From Mesorhizobium sp. M1D.F.Ca.ET.043.01.1.1 (GTDB lineage Bacteria; Pseudomonadota; Alphaproteobacteria; Rhizobiales; Rhizobiaceae), in contig NZ_CP034444.1 in NCBI RefSeq assembly GCF_003952385.1, positions 5,779,001 through 5,843,000 of the forward strand: a stretch of DNA of 64,000 nt. Direction: 5' to 3'. A model generated the notes under the pieces. The model made no database searches and was not told where the DNA came from. It saw nothing but the letters and a program-made list of their open reading frames with translations. A program made the position numbers and the translations under genes. Positions 17,040 through 28,997 of the stretch are shown here, one piece after another (within the stretch, counting starts at the first letter, position 1; each line of letters begins with the position of its first letter).

Positions 17040-17653
17040 TGGCGCAGTCGCTCGACCGGCTGAAGGAGAGCCCTTCGCAGACCGCCGGACCCTATGTCCA
17101 TATCGGGCTGACGCCCAATTTCTGCGGCATCGGCGGCGTCTATGACAACGACCTTGGCTCGACCATGGTCAACAAGCAGACTAGGGGCGAGCGCATCGAG
17201 TTGCGTATCCGGGTGCTCGACGGCACCGGCACGCCGCTCAAGGACGCGCTGGTCGAGATCTGGCAGGCGGACGCCGACGGGCTCTACAATTCGCCCGCCG
17301 AAATGCGCGGCACCGCCGATCCGGACTTTTTGGGCTGGGGCCGCCAGCCGACCGACATGGAAACGGGCGTCTGCCTGTTCCAAACGATCAAGCCCGGGCG
17401 CGTGCCGTTCCGCGACGGCCGGCTGATGGCGCCGCATATCGGCCTGTGGATCGTGGCGCGCGGCATCAATATCGGCCTCAACACGCGGCTCTATTTCTCC
17501 GACGAGGAGAAGGCCAATGCCGAGGATCCGATCCTTGCCCGCATCGAGCATCGCGCGCGGGTGCCGACGCTGATCGCCGAGCGCCAGGGCGACACTTATG
17601 TCTTCGATGTCCATCTACAAGGCGAGAAGGAGACGGTCTTCTTCGACAGCTGA
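17039..17653 (+). CDS. pcaG: Protocatechuate 3,4-dioxygenase alpha subunit
   Basis: The 204-residue partner of PcaH shares the same beta-sandwich fold but lacks the iron ligands, as expected for the alpha chain. SPSQTAGPYVHIGLTP at the N-terminus, EIWQADADGLYN and PHIGLWIVARGINIGLNTR are typical. The ATG overlaps the pcaH stop by one base (TGATG). I chose this rather than the in-frame TTG one codon upstream. It is followed by pcaB after 11 bases. Confidence 0.96.
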   Translation: MAQSLDRLKESPSQTAGPYVHIGLTPNFCGIGGVYDNDLGSTMVNKQTRGERIELRIRVLDGTGTPLKDALVEIWQADADGLYNSPAEMRGTADPDFLGWGRQPTDMETGVCLFQTIKPGRVPFRDGRLMAPHIGLWIVARGINIGLNTRLYFSDEEKANAEDPILARIEHRARVPTLIAERQGDTYVFDVHLQGEKETVFFDS

Positions 17654-17664
17654 CCGAGATCGAC

Positions 17665-19943
<2,279 letters not shown>

Positions 19944-19956
19944 TTGGTGGAAGCGG

Positions 19957-21162
<1,206 letters not shown>

Positions 21163-21966
21163 TTATGCAGCTTTCCCTTTGGCGGTACCCGCATGCGCCG
21201 CCTTGGTGCGGGCCTGCAGGTCGCGCAATGTCTTCAGCTCGAGTTCCGTCGGCGCCGGCGTCTCGTCAAGCGCCTCGGCAAATCTTACGACCCAGCCACA
21301 GGTCGCCTGCACCTCTTCGCGCGTGACGCCGGCATGCAGCGACACCACGGTGAATTCCTTGGTCACCGGGTCCGGCTTCCAGACCGCCAGATCGGTGATC
21401 AGCAAGGTCGGCCCGGCGGTGTCGATGCCGAGGCGCCTGCGGTGGTCGCCGCCTTCACCGTGGCCGAAGGAGGTGAAGAAGTCGATCTTTTCGACCATGC
21501 CGCGTTTCGACTGCGCCATGGTGATGTAGATCTCCTTCGACGACGTCGCGATCTCCGGCGCGCCGCCGCCGCCGGGCAGGCGGGTCTTGGGATGCATATA
21601 GTCGCCGATCACCGTGGTGTTGATGTTGCCGAACTTGTCGACCTGGGCGGCCCCGAGGAAACCGATCGAGATGCGGCCGCCCTGCAGCCAGTAACGGAAC
21701 ATCTCCGGCACCGCGACCGTGGTGACCGCCGTCTCGCATAATTCGCCGTCGCCGATCGACAACGGCAGCACGTCCGGAGCGGTGCCGATGGTGCCGCTCT
21801 CGTAGATCAGCGTGATGTCGGGCGCATGCGTCAGCCGGGCGACGTTGCAGGCGGCCGACGGCGCGCCGATGCCGACGAAGCAGACATCGTCGTTCTTCAG
21901 CGCGCGGCTGGCGGCGATCGTCATCATCTCGTTGGGGGTGAAGCCCAAGTCCCTGGTTTCGCTCAT
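21163..21966 (-). CDS. pcaJ: 3-oxoadipate CoA-transferase subunit B
   Basis: A 267-residue class I CoA-transferase beta subunit that activates beta-ketoadipate with CoA from succinyl-CoA. The catalytic glutamate lies in YESGTIGTAPDV, a form closer to glutaconate CoA-transferase GctB than to the SENG motif of Pseudomonas PcaJ. This glutaconate-like branch is usual in rhizobia. The start overlaps the pcaI stop by 4 bases, and pcaF follows directly. Confidence 0.9.
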   Translation of the reverse strand: MSETRDLGFTPNEMMTIAASRALKNDDVCFVGIGAPSAACNVARLTHAPDITLIYESGTIGTAPDVLPLSIGDGELCETAVTTVAVPEMFRYWLQGGRISIGFLGAAQVDKFGNINTTVIGDYMHPKTRLPGGGGAPEIATSSKEIYITMAQSKRGMVEKIDFFTSFGHGEGGDHRRRLGIDTAGPTLLITDLAVWKPDPVTKEFTVVSLHAGVTREEVQATCGWVVRFAEALDETPAPTELELKTLRDLQARTKAAHAGTAKGKAA

Positions 21967-22820
21967 GCGGTCTTCCTCAGATGCCCGACGCGGGCGGCAA
22001 AGTCACCTGCCTTGGCCTCGAGGACGTTCTTCTGCATCCAGGCCTGGAAACGGTCGCGATCGGCGGCGATCTCGTCCCATTCGAGATAGGCGGCGTTGTC
22101 GCGCTCGTAATAGCCATGCGTGTAGGAGGGATGCGAGCCGCCGGGCACAACAGCAATCGCGGCGATCGTCCAGCTCGGCAACACGGTAAGGTTCGGGTGG
22201 ACATCGTCGAAAGTGTCGACCACTTCCTCGACCGTCACCACCGCGCGTTTTGCCGAAAGCACGGCTTCCTTCTGGATGCCGATGATGCCTTCGACCAGCA
22301 CATTGCCCTTCCGGTCGGCCTTCTGCGCGTGGATGAACGTGACATCGGGCCGGATCGCCGGAACCGCGGCGAGCACCTCGCCGGTGAACGGGCAGGTGAC
22401 GGATTTGATGTTCGGATTGACTGCGGCAAGACCCGCGCCGCGATAGCCGCGAAACACCGCGCAGGGCAGGCCGGCGGCGCCCGCCTCATAGGCGTTGGCC
22501 ATGCCGGCATGGCTGTGCTCCTCGACCTCGATCGCGCGCGGAAAGCCGTTTTCGATGGCGTCGCGGGCGCGCCTGAGCAGACCGACGCCGGGATTGCCGA
22601 CATAGGAGAAGACGATCTTCTTCGCCATGCCCATGCCGATCATCTGGTCGTAAACCAGGTCGGGCGTCATGCGGATCAGCGTCAGGTCGCGAAAGCCCTG
22701 GCGGATCGCCTCATGCGCGGCGGCGGTCGGGATCAGATGGGTGAAGCCTTCGAAGGCGACGATATCGCCATCATGCAAATTCTCCGCGACGGCCTCTTTC
22801 AGCGGCAGGAACTTGACCAT
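21963..22820 (-). CDS. pcaI: 3-oxoadipate CoA-transferase subunit A
   Basis: A 285-residue alpha subunit of the same CoA-transferase, recognised by DGDIVAFEGFTHLIPTAAAHE at the N-terminus and YVGNPGVGLLRRARDAIE. It is larger than Pseudomonas PcaI (about 230), which again fits the glutaconate-transferase-like branch. Its ATG at 22820 is 26 bases from a perfect 15-base palindrome that probably binds PcaR. First gene of the pcaIJF operon. Confidence 0.91.
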   Translation of the reverse strand: MVKFLPLKEAVAENLHDGDIVAFEGFTHLIPTAAAHEAIRQGFRDLTLIRMTPDLVYDQMIGMGMAKKIVFSYVGNPGVGLLRRARDAIENGFPRAIEVEEHSHAGMANAYEAGAAGLPCAVFRGYRGAGLAAVNPNIKSVTCPFTGEVLAAVPAIRPDVTFIHAQKADRKGNVLVEGIIGIQKEAVLSAKRAVVTVEEVVDTFDDVHPNLTVLPSWTIAAIAVVPGGSHPSYTHGYYERDNAAYLEWDEIAADRDRFQAWMQKNVLEAKAGDFAARVGHLRKTA

Positions 22821-22846
22821 CGTGACGGCTCCCGAGATGCGAAAAA

Positions 22847-22861
22847 GTTCGCATTGCGAAC
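22847..22861. promoter_or_regulatory. PcaR-type operator
   Basis: GTTCGCATTGCGAAC is a perfect palindrome around a central T. It fits the GTTCG-N5-CGAAC form reported for IclR regulators of the PcaR/PcaU/PobR group. It lies between divergent pcaI and pcaR. Confidence 0.7.
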
Positions 22862-22929
22862 ATAAGTTTTATATGTGATATTCTTATCGTGGCGCCCTGC
22901 CCAGAGTCAACGCCAGCCTGGTACGTCCC

Positions 22930-23700
22930 TTGGAAGACGAAGCAACATCGCGCGACCATGTCGGCTCGCTGGAACGCGGGCTGGCGGTGATGGAAATCCT
23001 CGCCCGCCATCCCGCCGGCATGACGCTGACCGAGATGGCAGAGGAGGCGGGCCTGACCCGCGCCGGCGCCCGGCGCTTCCTGCTGACGCTGAGCGCCACC
23101 GGCTATGCGACGCAATCGGGCCGCTTGTTTTCGCTCTCGCCGCGCCTGCTGACTGTCGCCCGGACATGGCTCGGCGGCGCTTCGCTGTGGACTTTTGCCA
23201 CGCCCATCATGCGCGAGGTGGCGGGGCGGTTCGACGAGGCCTGCAACGCGGCGGTGCTGTCGGGTGAGGACGTCGTCTATGTCGCGCGCATTCCCGGCCG
23301 CCGGATCTTGAGCGTTGCGCTCGACGTCGGCACGAGGCTGCCGGCCTATTGCACCTCGATGGGGCGCGTGCTGCTCTCCGGCCTGGCGGCGGACGAACTG
23401 AAGTCCTTCCTTGTGGAAGCCAAGATCGAGCGGCGGACGGCAAAGACGATCACCGGCCGTGGCGCGCTGGGCAAGGCCATCGAGAAGGCTAAGGCGGATG
23501 GCTTCGCGATCGTCGACGAGGAGTTGGAATCCGGCCTGCGCTCGATCGCTGTGCCGATCAACGACCGCGCCGGCCGCACCGTTGCCGCCATCAACGTGTC
23601 GACCCAGTCGGCCCGCTTCTCGGTCGAAGCTATGGAGCGCGAGATCCTGCCGGCGCTGCTGAGCGCCAAGCGCCGCGTCGAGGAATTCTTCTTCGTTTAG
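22930..23700 (+). CDS. pcaR: IclR-family regulator of the beta-ketoadipate pathway
   Basis: The 256-residue regulator has an N-terminal winged helix (about residues 12-75; VGSLERGLAVMEILARHPAG, then MTLTEMAEEAGLTRAGARRF) and a C-terminal IclR effector domain (DVVYVARIPGRRILS, TSMGRVLLSG, RSIAVPINDRAGRTVAAINV). Beta-ketoadipate is the usual inducer of PcaR. The start is uncertain: no ATG precedes the winged helix, and TTG 22930 is the best choice, without a clear ribosome site. It is divergent from pcaIJF with the palindrome 22847-22861 between them. Confidence 0.88.
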   Translation: MEDEATSRDHVGSLERGLAVMEILARHPAGMTLTEMAEEAGLTRAGARRFLLTLSATGYATQSGRLFSLSPRLLTVARTWLGGASLWTFATPIMREVAGRFDEACNAAVLSGEDVVYVARIPGRRILSVALDVGTRLPAYCTSMGRVLLSGLAADELKSFLVEAKIERRTAKTITGRGALGKAIEKAKADGFAIVDEELESGLRSIAVPINDRAGRTVAAINVSTQSARFSVEAMEREILPALLSAKRRVEEFFFV

Positions 23701-23733
23701 CGACGATCAATCTCGTCGGCTTGCACTCCCGGC

Positions 23734-25005
23734 ATGATATCGTCACTCCAGCCAAGAGCCAGGCTGCGAAGCTACGTCGCTGCTGGCTACGATTGTAGAA
23801 AGACCAGACCGGTGCAGCCGATTCATCCGGCGATTTATCTCTTTGGCGCCCGCGCCCTGCGGGACTTCGGCGACGGCTTCGTCGCGGTGCTGTTGCCGGT
23901 CTACCTGCTCGCCCTTGGATTTACTCCCCTGCAGGTCGGCGTCATCGCGACAGCGTCGCTGCTCGGTTCAGCGCTGCTGACAATCTGTGTCGGACTTCTC
24001 GGCGCCCGGCACGATCGTCGCCAGCTCCTGCTGGCCGGCGCCGGCCTGATGATTGCCACCGGCGTGGCCTTCGCCGTGATCGATGACTACGCGCTGCTTC
24101 TGGTCGTTGCGCTCGCCGGCACGATCAACCCTTCGGCCGGCAGTGTCAGTGTATTCGTACCTTTGGAGCATGCCGTGCTTGCGCGCGAGGTCACCGAGCG
24201 TGAGCGCACCGGGATGTTTGCTCGCTACAGTGTCGCGGGCGCGCTCGCGGCCGCCGCGGGTGGACTGGCTTCCGCGCTGCCCGACCATTTGGCCCCGGTT
24301 GGCCTGGACCGGCTTGCAGGCATCAAGGCCATGTTCGTCCTTTATTCGCTTCTCGGTCTGCTGGGCGGCTCGCTTTACGCGTCGATCCCGCGCCGTCCGC
24401 CGCCGGCCCCCGGGAAAGCCGCCGCGCTAGGTCCTTCGCGCCATATTGTGTTCAAGCTCGCGGCCCTGTTCAGTCTCGATGCCTTTGCAGGGGGGTTCGT
24501 CGTTCAATCGCTGCTTGCACTTTGGCTGTTCGAGCAATTCAACCTTTCGCTTTCGGCCGCAGGTGCCTTCTTCTTCTGGTCGGGGGTGCTGTCGGCATTC
24601 TCGTTTCCAGTGGCCGCCCGGCTGTCGCGACGTATCGGTCTGGTCAACACGATGGTGTTCACGCACATTCCGTCCAGCATCGCCCTGATGCTGGCGGCGC
24701 TGGCGCCCAAGCTGCCCCTGGTGCTTGGCTTCTTATTGATCCGGGCCGCGCTGTCGCAGATGGATGTGCCGACGCGCTCGTCTTACGTGATGGCCGTCGT
24801 TACCGAGGCGGAGCGAGCGGCCGCCGCGAGCTTCACGTCGGTTCCGCGCAGTCTTGCCGCCTCGGTAAGCCCTGTCCTGGCGGGGGCTCTCTTCGCCGCC
24901 TCGTTTCGGGCGTGGCCACTGCTCATCTGCGGTGCATTGAAGATCGTCTACGACCTCCTCCTGCTGATGCAGTTCCGGCAGCTGAAGCCGCCGGAGGAGC
25001 GCTGA
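23734..25005 (+). CDS. MFS transporter
   Basis: A major-facilitator membrane protein of 423 residues with about twelve hydrophobic segments. The loop GLLGARHDRRQLLLAG after segment 2 corresponds to the family GxxxDRxGRR motif, and RLSRRIGLVNTMVF to its repeat in the second half. The first 26 residues are basic and not part of segment 1, so the GTG at 23812 (protein starting QPIHPAIYLFGAR) may be the true start; neither has a strong ribosome site. It follows pcaR but does not resemble PcaK. The substrate is unknown. Confidence 0.8.
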   Translation: MISSLQPRARLRSYVAAGYDCRKTRPVQPIHPAIYLFGARALRDFGDGFVAVLLPVYLLALGFTPLQVGVIATASLLGSALLTICVGLLGARHDRRQLLLAGAGLMIATGVAFAVIDDYALLLVVALAGTINPSAGSVSVFVPLEHAVLAREVTERERTGMFARYSVAGALAAAAGGLASALPDHLAPVGLDRLAGIKAMFVLYSLLGLLGGSLYASIPRRPPPAPGKAAALGPSRHIVFKLAALFSLDAFAGGFVVQSLLALWLFEQFNLSLSAAGAFFFWSGVLSAFSFPVAARLSRRIGLVNTMVFTHIPSSIALMLAALAPKLPLVLGFLLIRAALSQMDVPTRSSYVMAVVTEAERAAAASFTSVPRSLAASVSPVLAGALFAASFRAWPLLICGALKIVYDLLLLMQFRQLKPPEER

Positions 25006-25072
25006 CGCGACCCTGGCCCAAAGTTTGGCAACACTCGCGGACTTTTTCACCGCAGACGCTTCCGCGATTGAC

Positions 25073-25116
25073 CGCACCTTTCAGGTGCGCTATTGAACAG
25101 GATTATACAGGTTCAA
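25073..25116. promoter_or_regulatory. Candidate operator region of the GntR/UTRA regulator
   Basis: Two inverted repeats lie just before the regulator gene: CGCACCT-TTC-AGGTGCG (25073-25089) and TTGAAC-N12-GTTCAA (25093-25116). The second encloses CAGGATTATACAGG, in which AGGATTATACAG reads CTGTATAATCCT on the minus strand; TGTATA-type cores are common in HutC/UTRA operators. An autoregulatory site is likely; which repeat is bound cannot be told. Confidence 0.4.
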
Positions 25117-25131
25117 TGAACAGGTATCGAT

Positions 25132-25857
25132 ATGGCTCGTCGCGCGATGCAACTCACCCCCGGCACGGGCAAGCCCGAGCAGATCGCGACCGTGCTGGAG
25201 CATGAGATCCGCTCCGGCGTGCTCGGCTTCGGCGACCGGCTGCAGAGCGAGAACGAGCTCGTGCAGCGCTTCTCGGTCAGCCGCAACACGGTCCGCAAAG
25301 GGCTGGAGGAGCTTTCCAGTCGGGGGCTCATCACCACCAAGGTCGGCATCGGTTCCTTCGTCACCTTCGACGGCATGCCGGTCGATGACGCGATCGGCTG
25401 GTCGCGCGCGCTTGCCAATGCGGGCGCCAATGCCGAGACCCGGACGCTGCGGCTCGAGATCATCGAGGATGCCGCGCTCGCGGCCAAACTCGGTGTCGAG
25501 AACCCATCCTTCATCGCCGTCGATCGCGTCCGCACCAATGCCGATGACGGCCATGCCATCTCGATCGAGCGCAGCCGCCTGCCGCTGTCGCCGGAGCTCG
25601 AAGATGTGCCGCTGCGCGGCCTGCGAGAAGGCTCGCTGCACCAGACGCTGCGCGGGGCAGGGCTGGTTCCCGATCATGGCGAGGAATGGGCCGACATCGA
25701 GATGCTGAGTGCCACCGATGCCGCGATCCTCGACTGCGCGCCGGGCACGCCGTTCCTGCGCACGCGGCGCCTGACGCGCGCCGCCGACGGCCGCGCCATC
25801 GAATTCGTCACCAGCCTGCTCAACCCGGCGCATTTCGCGCTGCATCTGGAATTTTGA
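25132..25857 (+). CDS. GntR-family regulator, HutC/UTRA type
   Basis: A 241-residue regulator: winged helix at about residues 14-80 (QIATVLEHEIRSGVLGFGDRL, SRNTVRKGLEELSSRGLI), then a UTRA ligand domain (about 95-235; FIAVDRVRTNADDG, AISIERSRLPL, GTPFLRTRRLT). UTRA regulators sense small pathway metabolites such as sugar phosphates or amino-acid derivatives. It is the first gene of a same-strand block extending to about 36.2 kb, with the next gene 3 bases downstream, so it very likely controls that block. Confidence 0.9.
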   Translation: MARRAMQLTPGTGKPEQIATVLEHEIRSGVLGFGDRLQSENELVQRFSVSRNTVRKGLEELSSRGLITTKVGIGSFVTFDGMPVDDAIGWSRALANAGANAETRTLRLEIIEDAALAAKLGVENPSFIAVDRVRTNADDGHAISIERSRLPLSPELEDVPLRGLREGSLHQTLRGAGLVPDHGEEWADIEMLSATDAAILDCAPGTPFLRTRRLTRAADGRAIEFVTSLLNPAHFALHLEF

Positions 25858-25859
25858 GC

Positions 25860-26888
25860 ATGGGCGCGGCCGATATGATGGACCGGGCAATGGGCGCGCT
25901 CGTCGGCGGCGCGCTTGGCGATGCGCTGGGCATGCCGACGCAGCTTTTGTCGCCCGCCCGCATCGCCGAGCTCTACGGCCGTGTCGAGGGCTTCGTGGCG
26001 CCTGTCGCCGACCATCCGGTGTCGAAAGGGCTGCCGGCCGGCGCCGTCACCGACGACACCGAACAGGCGCTCTTGCTTGGGCGCATCCTGGTCAGCTCCG
26101 GTGAGCGCTTCGACCACGCGCGCTGGGTGAACGCGCTGCTCGACTGGGAGCGCGACGTAAAGGCGCGCGGCAGCTACGACCTGCTTGGACCGTCGACCAA
26201 GCGCGCCATCGACGCGATCAACAACGGTGTGCCGGCCGAAGACGCTGGACGCGGCGGCGACACCAACGGCGCCGCGATGCGCATCGCGCCGGTCGGCGTC
26301 CTGATGCCGCCGGAGCCGCTCGACGCGCTGGTTGCGAAAGTCGCGGAAACCTGCCGGGCTACGCACAATACGTCGATTGCGATCGCCTCAGCCGCCGCGG
26401 TCGCTGCCGCGGTCAGTCTCGGTGTTTCGGGCGGCGACTGGCGCGCCGCTTCCGACCATGCCGTCGCGGCGGCAAAGCTTGGTGCGGCGCTCGGCCATTG
26501 GGTTACCGGCGGCGACATCGCCCGGCGTATCCTCTGGGCGCAGGAACTCGTCCGCGGCAAGTCGGAGAAAGATGCGATCGGGCTGATCGTCGATCTGATC
26601 GGAACCGGCGTCGCGAGCCAGGAATCGGTTCCGGTGGCGTTCGCCGTGCTGGAGGTGGCGCAAGGCGATGCGTGGCGGGCGGCCGTCATCAGCGCCAATC
26701 TCGGCGGCGACACCGACACGATCGGCGCCATCGCCGCCGGCATGGCGGGCGCCTGCGCCGGCCTGGCGCGGCTACCGCAGGATCGGATCGCGAGCCTGAA
26801 GGGCATCGACCTCGGCGAGGTCCGTACGCTGGCCGGCGATCTCGTCGCGGCGCGGGTCGCGGGCGGTTCCCGGAAGGAGGTTGCCTGA
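25860..26888 (+). CDS. ADP-ribosylglycohydrolase-family enzyme
   Basis: A 342-residue all-helical enzyme. Two dinuclear metal motifs are clear: TDDTE (residues 64-68) and GGDTDTIGAIAAGMAGA (from 282). A further GGDTNGAAMR lies mid-protein. The family cleaves N-glycosidic bonds to ribose, classically ADP-ribose on proteins (DraG, ARH3), but many members sit in sugar catabolism operons. It lies between a UTRA regulator and a PfkB kinase ahead of an ABC importer, with no ADP-ribosyltransferase nearby. I infer it releases a sugar from an imported N-glycoside or nucleoside-like compound. It overlaps the kinase gene by one base. Confidence 0.88.
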   Translation: MGAADMMDRAMGALVGGALGDALGMPTQLLSPARIAELYGRVEGFVAPVADHPVSKGLPAGAVTDDTEQALLLGRILVSSGERFDHARWVNALLDWERDVKARGSYDLLGPSTKRAIDAINNGVPAEDAGRGGDTNGAAMRIAPVGVLMPPEPLDALVAKVAETCRATHNTSIAIASAAAVAAAVSLGVSGGDWRAASDHAVAAAKLGAALGHWVTGGDIARRILWAQELVRGKSEKDAIGLIVDLIGTGVASQESVPVAFAVLEVAQGDAWRAAVISANLGGDTDTIGAIAAGMAGACAGLARLPQDRIASLKGIDLGEVRTLAGDLVAARVAGGSRKEVA

Positions 26889-27862
26889 TGGGCGGGCGCC
26901 TCGTTCATGTCGGCAGCGCGGTGGTGGATTACGTCTATCACGTCGATGCCTTGCCGGCGCCCGGCACCGAGAAGACCGCGTCGAGCTACGCGCGCGTTCC
27001 CGGCGGCGGCTTCAACATGATGGTCGCGGCGAGCCGTACCGGCATGAAGGTGGTGTTCGGTGGCCAGTTGGGAACGGGACCTGACGGCGACTTCCTGCGC
27101 GCCGCTTTCGCAGCCGAAGGCATCGAGACGCTGACGCCGCCGTCACCCTTGATGGACAGCGGCAATTGCGTCGCCATGATCAGCGGCGACGCCGAGCGGA
27201 CTTTCGTCTCCTGGCCGGGAGCCGAAAGCCGGCTCACGCCCGATATGATGGCTCCCGTCAAAGTCGGCCCCGGCGACTGGGTTTTCGCGTCAGGCTACAC
27301 GCTGAGCTATCCCGGCAGCCGCGATGCGCTCGCCGACTGGATCGAGGAGCTGCCGGCGGAAATTCCTTTCGTCTTCGACCCGACGCCGGTCATCGCCGAG
27401 ATTCCGCGGCCGATCCTGGATCGGGTGCTCACGCGCGCGACATGGCTGAGCTGCAACACCGATGAGGCCGCCGAAATCGCCGGCGCCGGCGATGCCCAGA
27501 CCATCGCCATCCGCTTGCTCTCCGAGCACTGCTCCGCAGCTAAAGGTGTCGTCATCCGGGCCGGCGCGCATGGTTGCCTGGTTCGCCTGGCCGACGGCGG
27601 CACGCGCGCCATTCCCGGCTTCGCGGTCCACGCCGTCGATACCAACGGCGCCGGCGACACCCATATCGGCGCCTTCGTCAGCGCTTTGTCGCGCGGTCTG
27701 TCGCCCTGCGGGGCTGCTTGCTACGCCAACGCGGCGGCGGCGCTTTCGGTTACCCGCCATGGCGGGTCGTCGGCGCCGACCGGCAACGAAATCCAGGAAT
27801 TCCTTGCCCAGCGCGATCAAGCGGCGGCCGAGCAGGACAAGGAGCAAGAGGCCACGACTTAA
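26888..27862 (+). CDS. PfkB/ribokinase-family sugar or nucleoside kinase
   Basis: The 324-residue kinase has the N-terminal GGG substrate motif (RVPGGGFNMMVAASRTG, residues 37-52) and the C-terminal signature DTNGAGDT (251-258), whose D257 is the catalytic base. It should phosphorylate a sugar or nucleoside hydroxyl with ATP. It starts inside the stop of the glycohydrolase gene (TGATG), so the two act in sequence: hydrolysis of a glycoside, then trapping of the sugar by phosphorylation. The C-terminal tail is rich in Q, E and K. Confidence 0.9.
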   Translation: MGGRLVHVGSAVVDYVYHVDALPAPGTEKTASSYARVPGGGFNMMVAASRTGMKVVFGGQLGTGPDGDFLRAAFAAEGIETLTPPSPLMDSGNCVAMISGDAERTFVSWPGAESRLTPDMMAPVKVGPGDWVFASGYTLSYPGSRDALADWIEELPAEIPFVFDPTPVIAEIPRPILDRVLTRATWLSCNTDEAAEIAGAGDAQTIAIRLLSEHCSAAKGVVIRAGAHGCLVRLADGGTRAIPGFAVHAVDTNGAGDTHIGAFVSALSRGLSPCGAACYANAAAALSVTRHGGSSAPTGNEIQEFLAQRDQAAAEQDKEQEATT

Positions 27863-27902
27863 CAAGCTCGCAAACCGGGCGAACAATGAGAGGAAAGAAA
27901 CC

Positions 27903-28967
27903 ATGCGCATGCCCAGACTGACCGCTTTTCTGACGGCGACCGCCGTCGTCGTTTCAGCATTCACGATTGCGGCTCGGGCCGCCGAAGAAGTGCATGTGCT
28001 CAACTGGAAGGGCTATGGCGCCGACGAACCCTGGGCTGTCGCCAATTTCGAGAAGGCGACGGGCTTCAAGGTCGTCAACGACTTCTTCAACTCCGAGCAG
28101 GAGATGCTGACCAAGCTCAGGACCAATCCCGGCCTTTACGACGTCGTGATGATCAATGCCGCCTTCAACGACCAGGCGATGGCCGGCAAGCTGATCCAGC
28201 CGATCGATGCCTCGAAGCTTTCCAACTATGCCGACATCGCCAAGGACAAGGCCGGCTCGCCGATGCTCAACCATGACGGCAAGGTCTATGGCGTGCCGTG
28301 GGTCTGGGGCCTGACCGCTGTCGCCATCAACGAAAAATCCTTCGACAAGCCGCCGACGAGCATCGACGAGATGTGGGATCCGGCGCATAAGGGCCGCGTC
28401 ATCATCCGCGACGATGCCGTCGAGGCGGTGCAGTTCGGGGCAATCGCCAGCGGCCAGAACATCAACGATATCAAGGACATGGACGCGGTCAAGACCAAGC
28501 TCACCTCGCTGATGCCGCAGATCAAGACCTTCTGGAGCTCGGAGAACGACTGGAACCAGATGGTCGCCTCCAACCAGATCGACATCGGCACCTACTGGAG
28601 CGGCTCGGCCGACCGCGCCAAGACGCATTTCAAGCTGCCGGTCTCGCTGGTCATCCCGCAGGAAGGCGCCGTCGCCTGGCTCGACGCCTTCTCGATCCCA
28701 GCCGGCTCCAAGAACGTCGCCGGCGCCGAGGCCTTCATCAACTACATGATCGACCCGAAATTCTACGTCGAATGGGTCACCAAGGTCGGCGCGCCGGTGT
28801 CGGCCAACACCAAGGCGGTCGAGGCGCTGCCCGAGGACGCCTTCAACCGCAAGGTCATGGGCAGCCCCGAGGTCGCCAAGCGCATCCAGTTCCAGGCGCC
28901 GATCACCGACGAGCAGCGCGAGAAATACCTGGCGCTGTGGCAGGAGCTGAAGGTCAACGTGAAGTAG
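27903..28967 (+). CDS. ABC importer binding protein, spermidine/putrescine (PotD) type
   Basis: A 354-residue periplasmic protein with a signal peptide (about residues 1-24, ending AARAAEE). EVHVLNWKGYGADEPWA at the mature start is the PotD-like strand usually written LNW. The type-2 two-lobe fold (FNSEQEMLTKLR, YGVPWVWGLTAVAINEK) belongs to the polyamine/opine cluster. The usual ligands are polyamines, mannopine-like opines or other cationic compounds. The ribosome site GAGGAAAG precedes ATG 27903. It is followed by its two permeases and ATPase. Confidence 0.9.
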   Translation: MRMPRLTAFLTATAVVVSAFTIAARAAEEVHVLNWKGYGADEPWAVANFEKATGFKVVNDFFNSEQEMLTKLRTNPGLYDVVMINAAFNDQAMAGKLIQPIDASKLSNYADIAKDKAGSPMLNHDGKVYGVPWVWGLTAVAINEKSFDKPPTSIDEMWDPAHKGRVIIRDDAVEAVQFGAIASGQNINDIKDMDAVKTKLTSLMPQIKTFWSSENDWNQMVASNQIDIGTYWSGSADRAKTHFKLPVSLVIPQEGAVAWLDAFSIPAGSKNVAGAEAFINYMIDPKFYVEWVTKVGAPVSANTKAVEALPEDAFNRKVMGSPEVAKRIQFQAPITDEQREKYLALWQELKVNVK

Positions 28968-28997
28968 CCGGCGTCTTTCGGGGAGGAGAGGCAAAAA

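Noticed and set aside
23734..25005. pcaK (4-hydroxybenzoate/protocatechuate transporter)
   Set aside because: The sequence lacks PcaK-like motifs in the first loop and is not within the pca operons; only MFS membership is supported.
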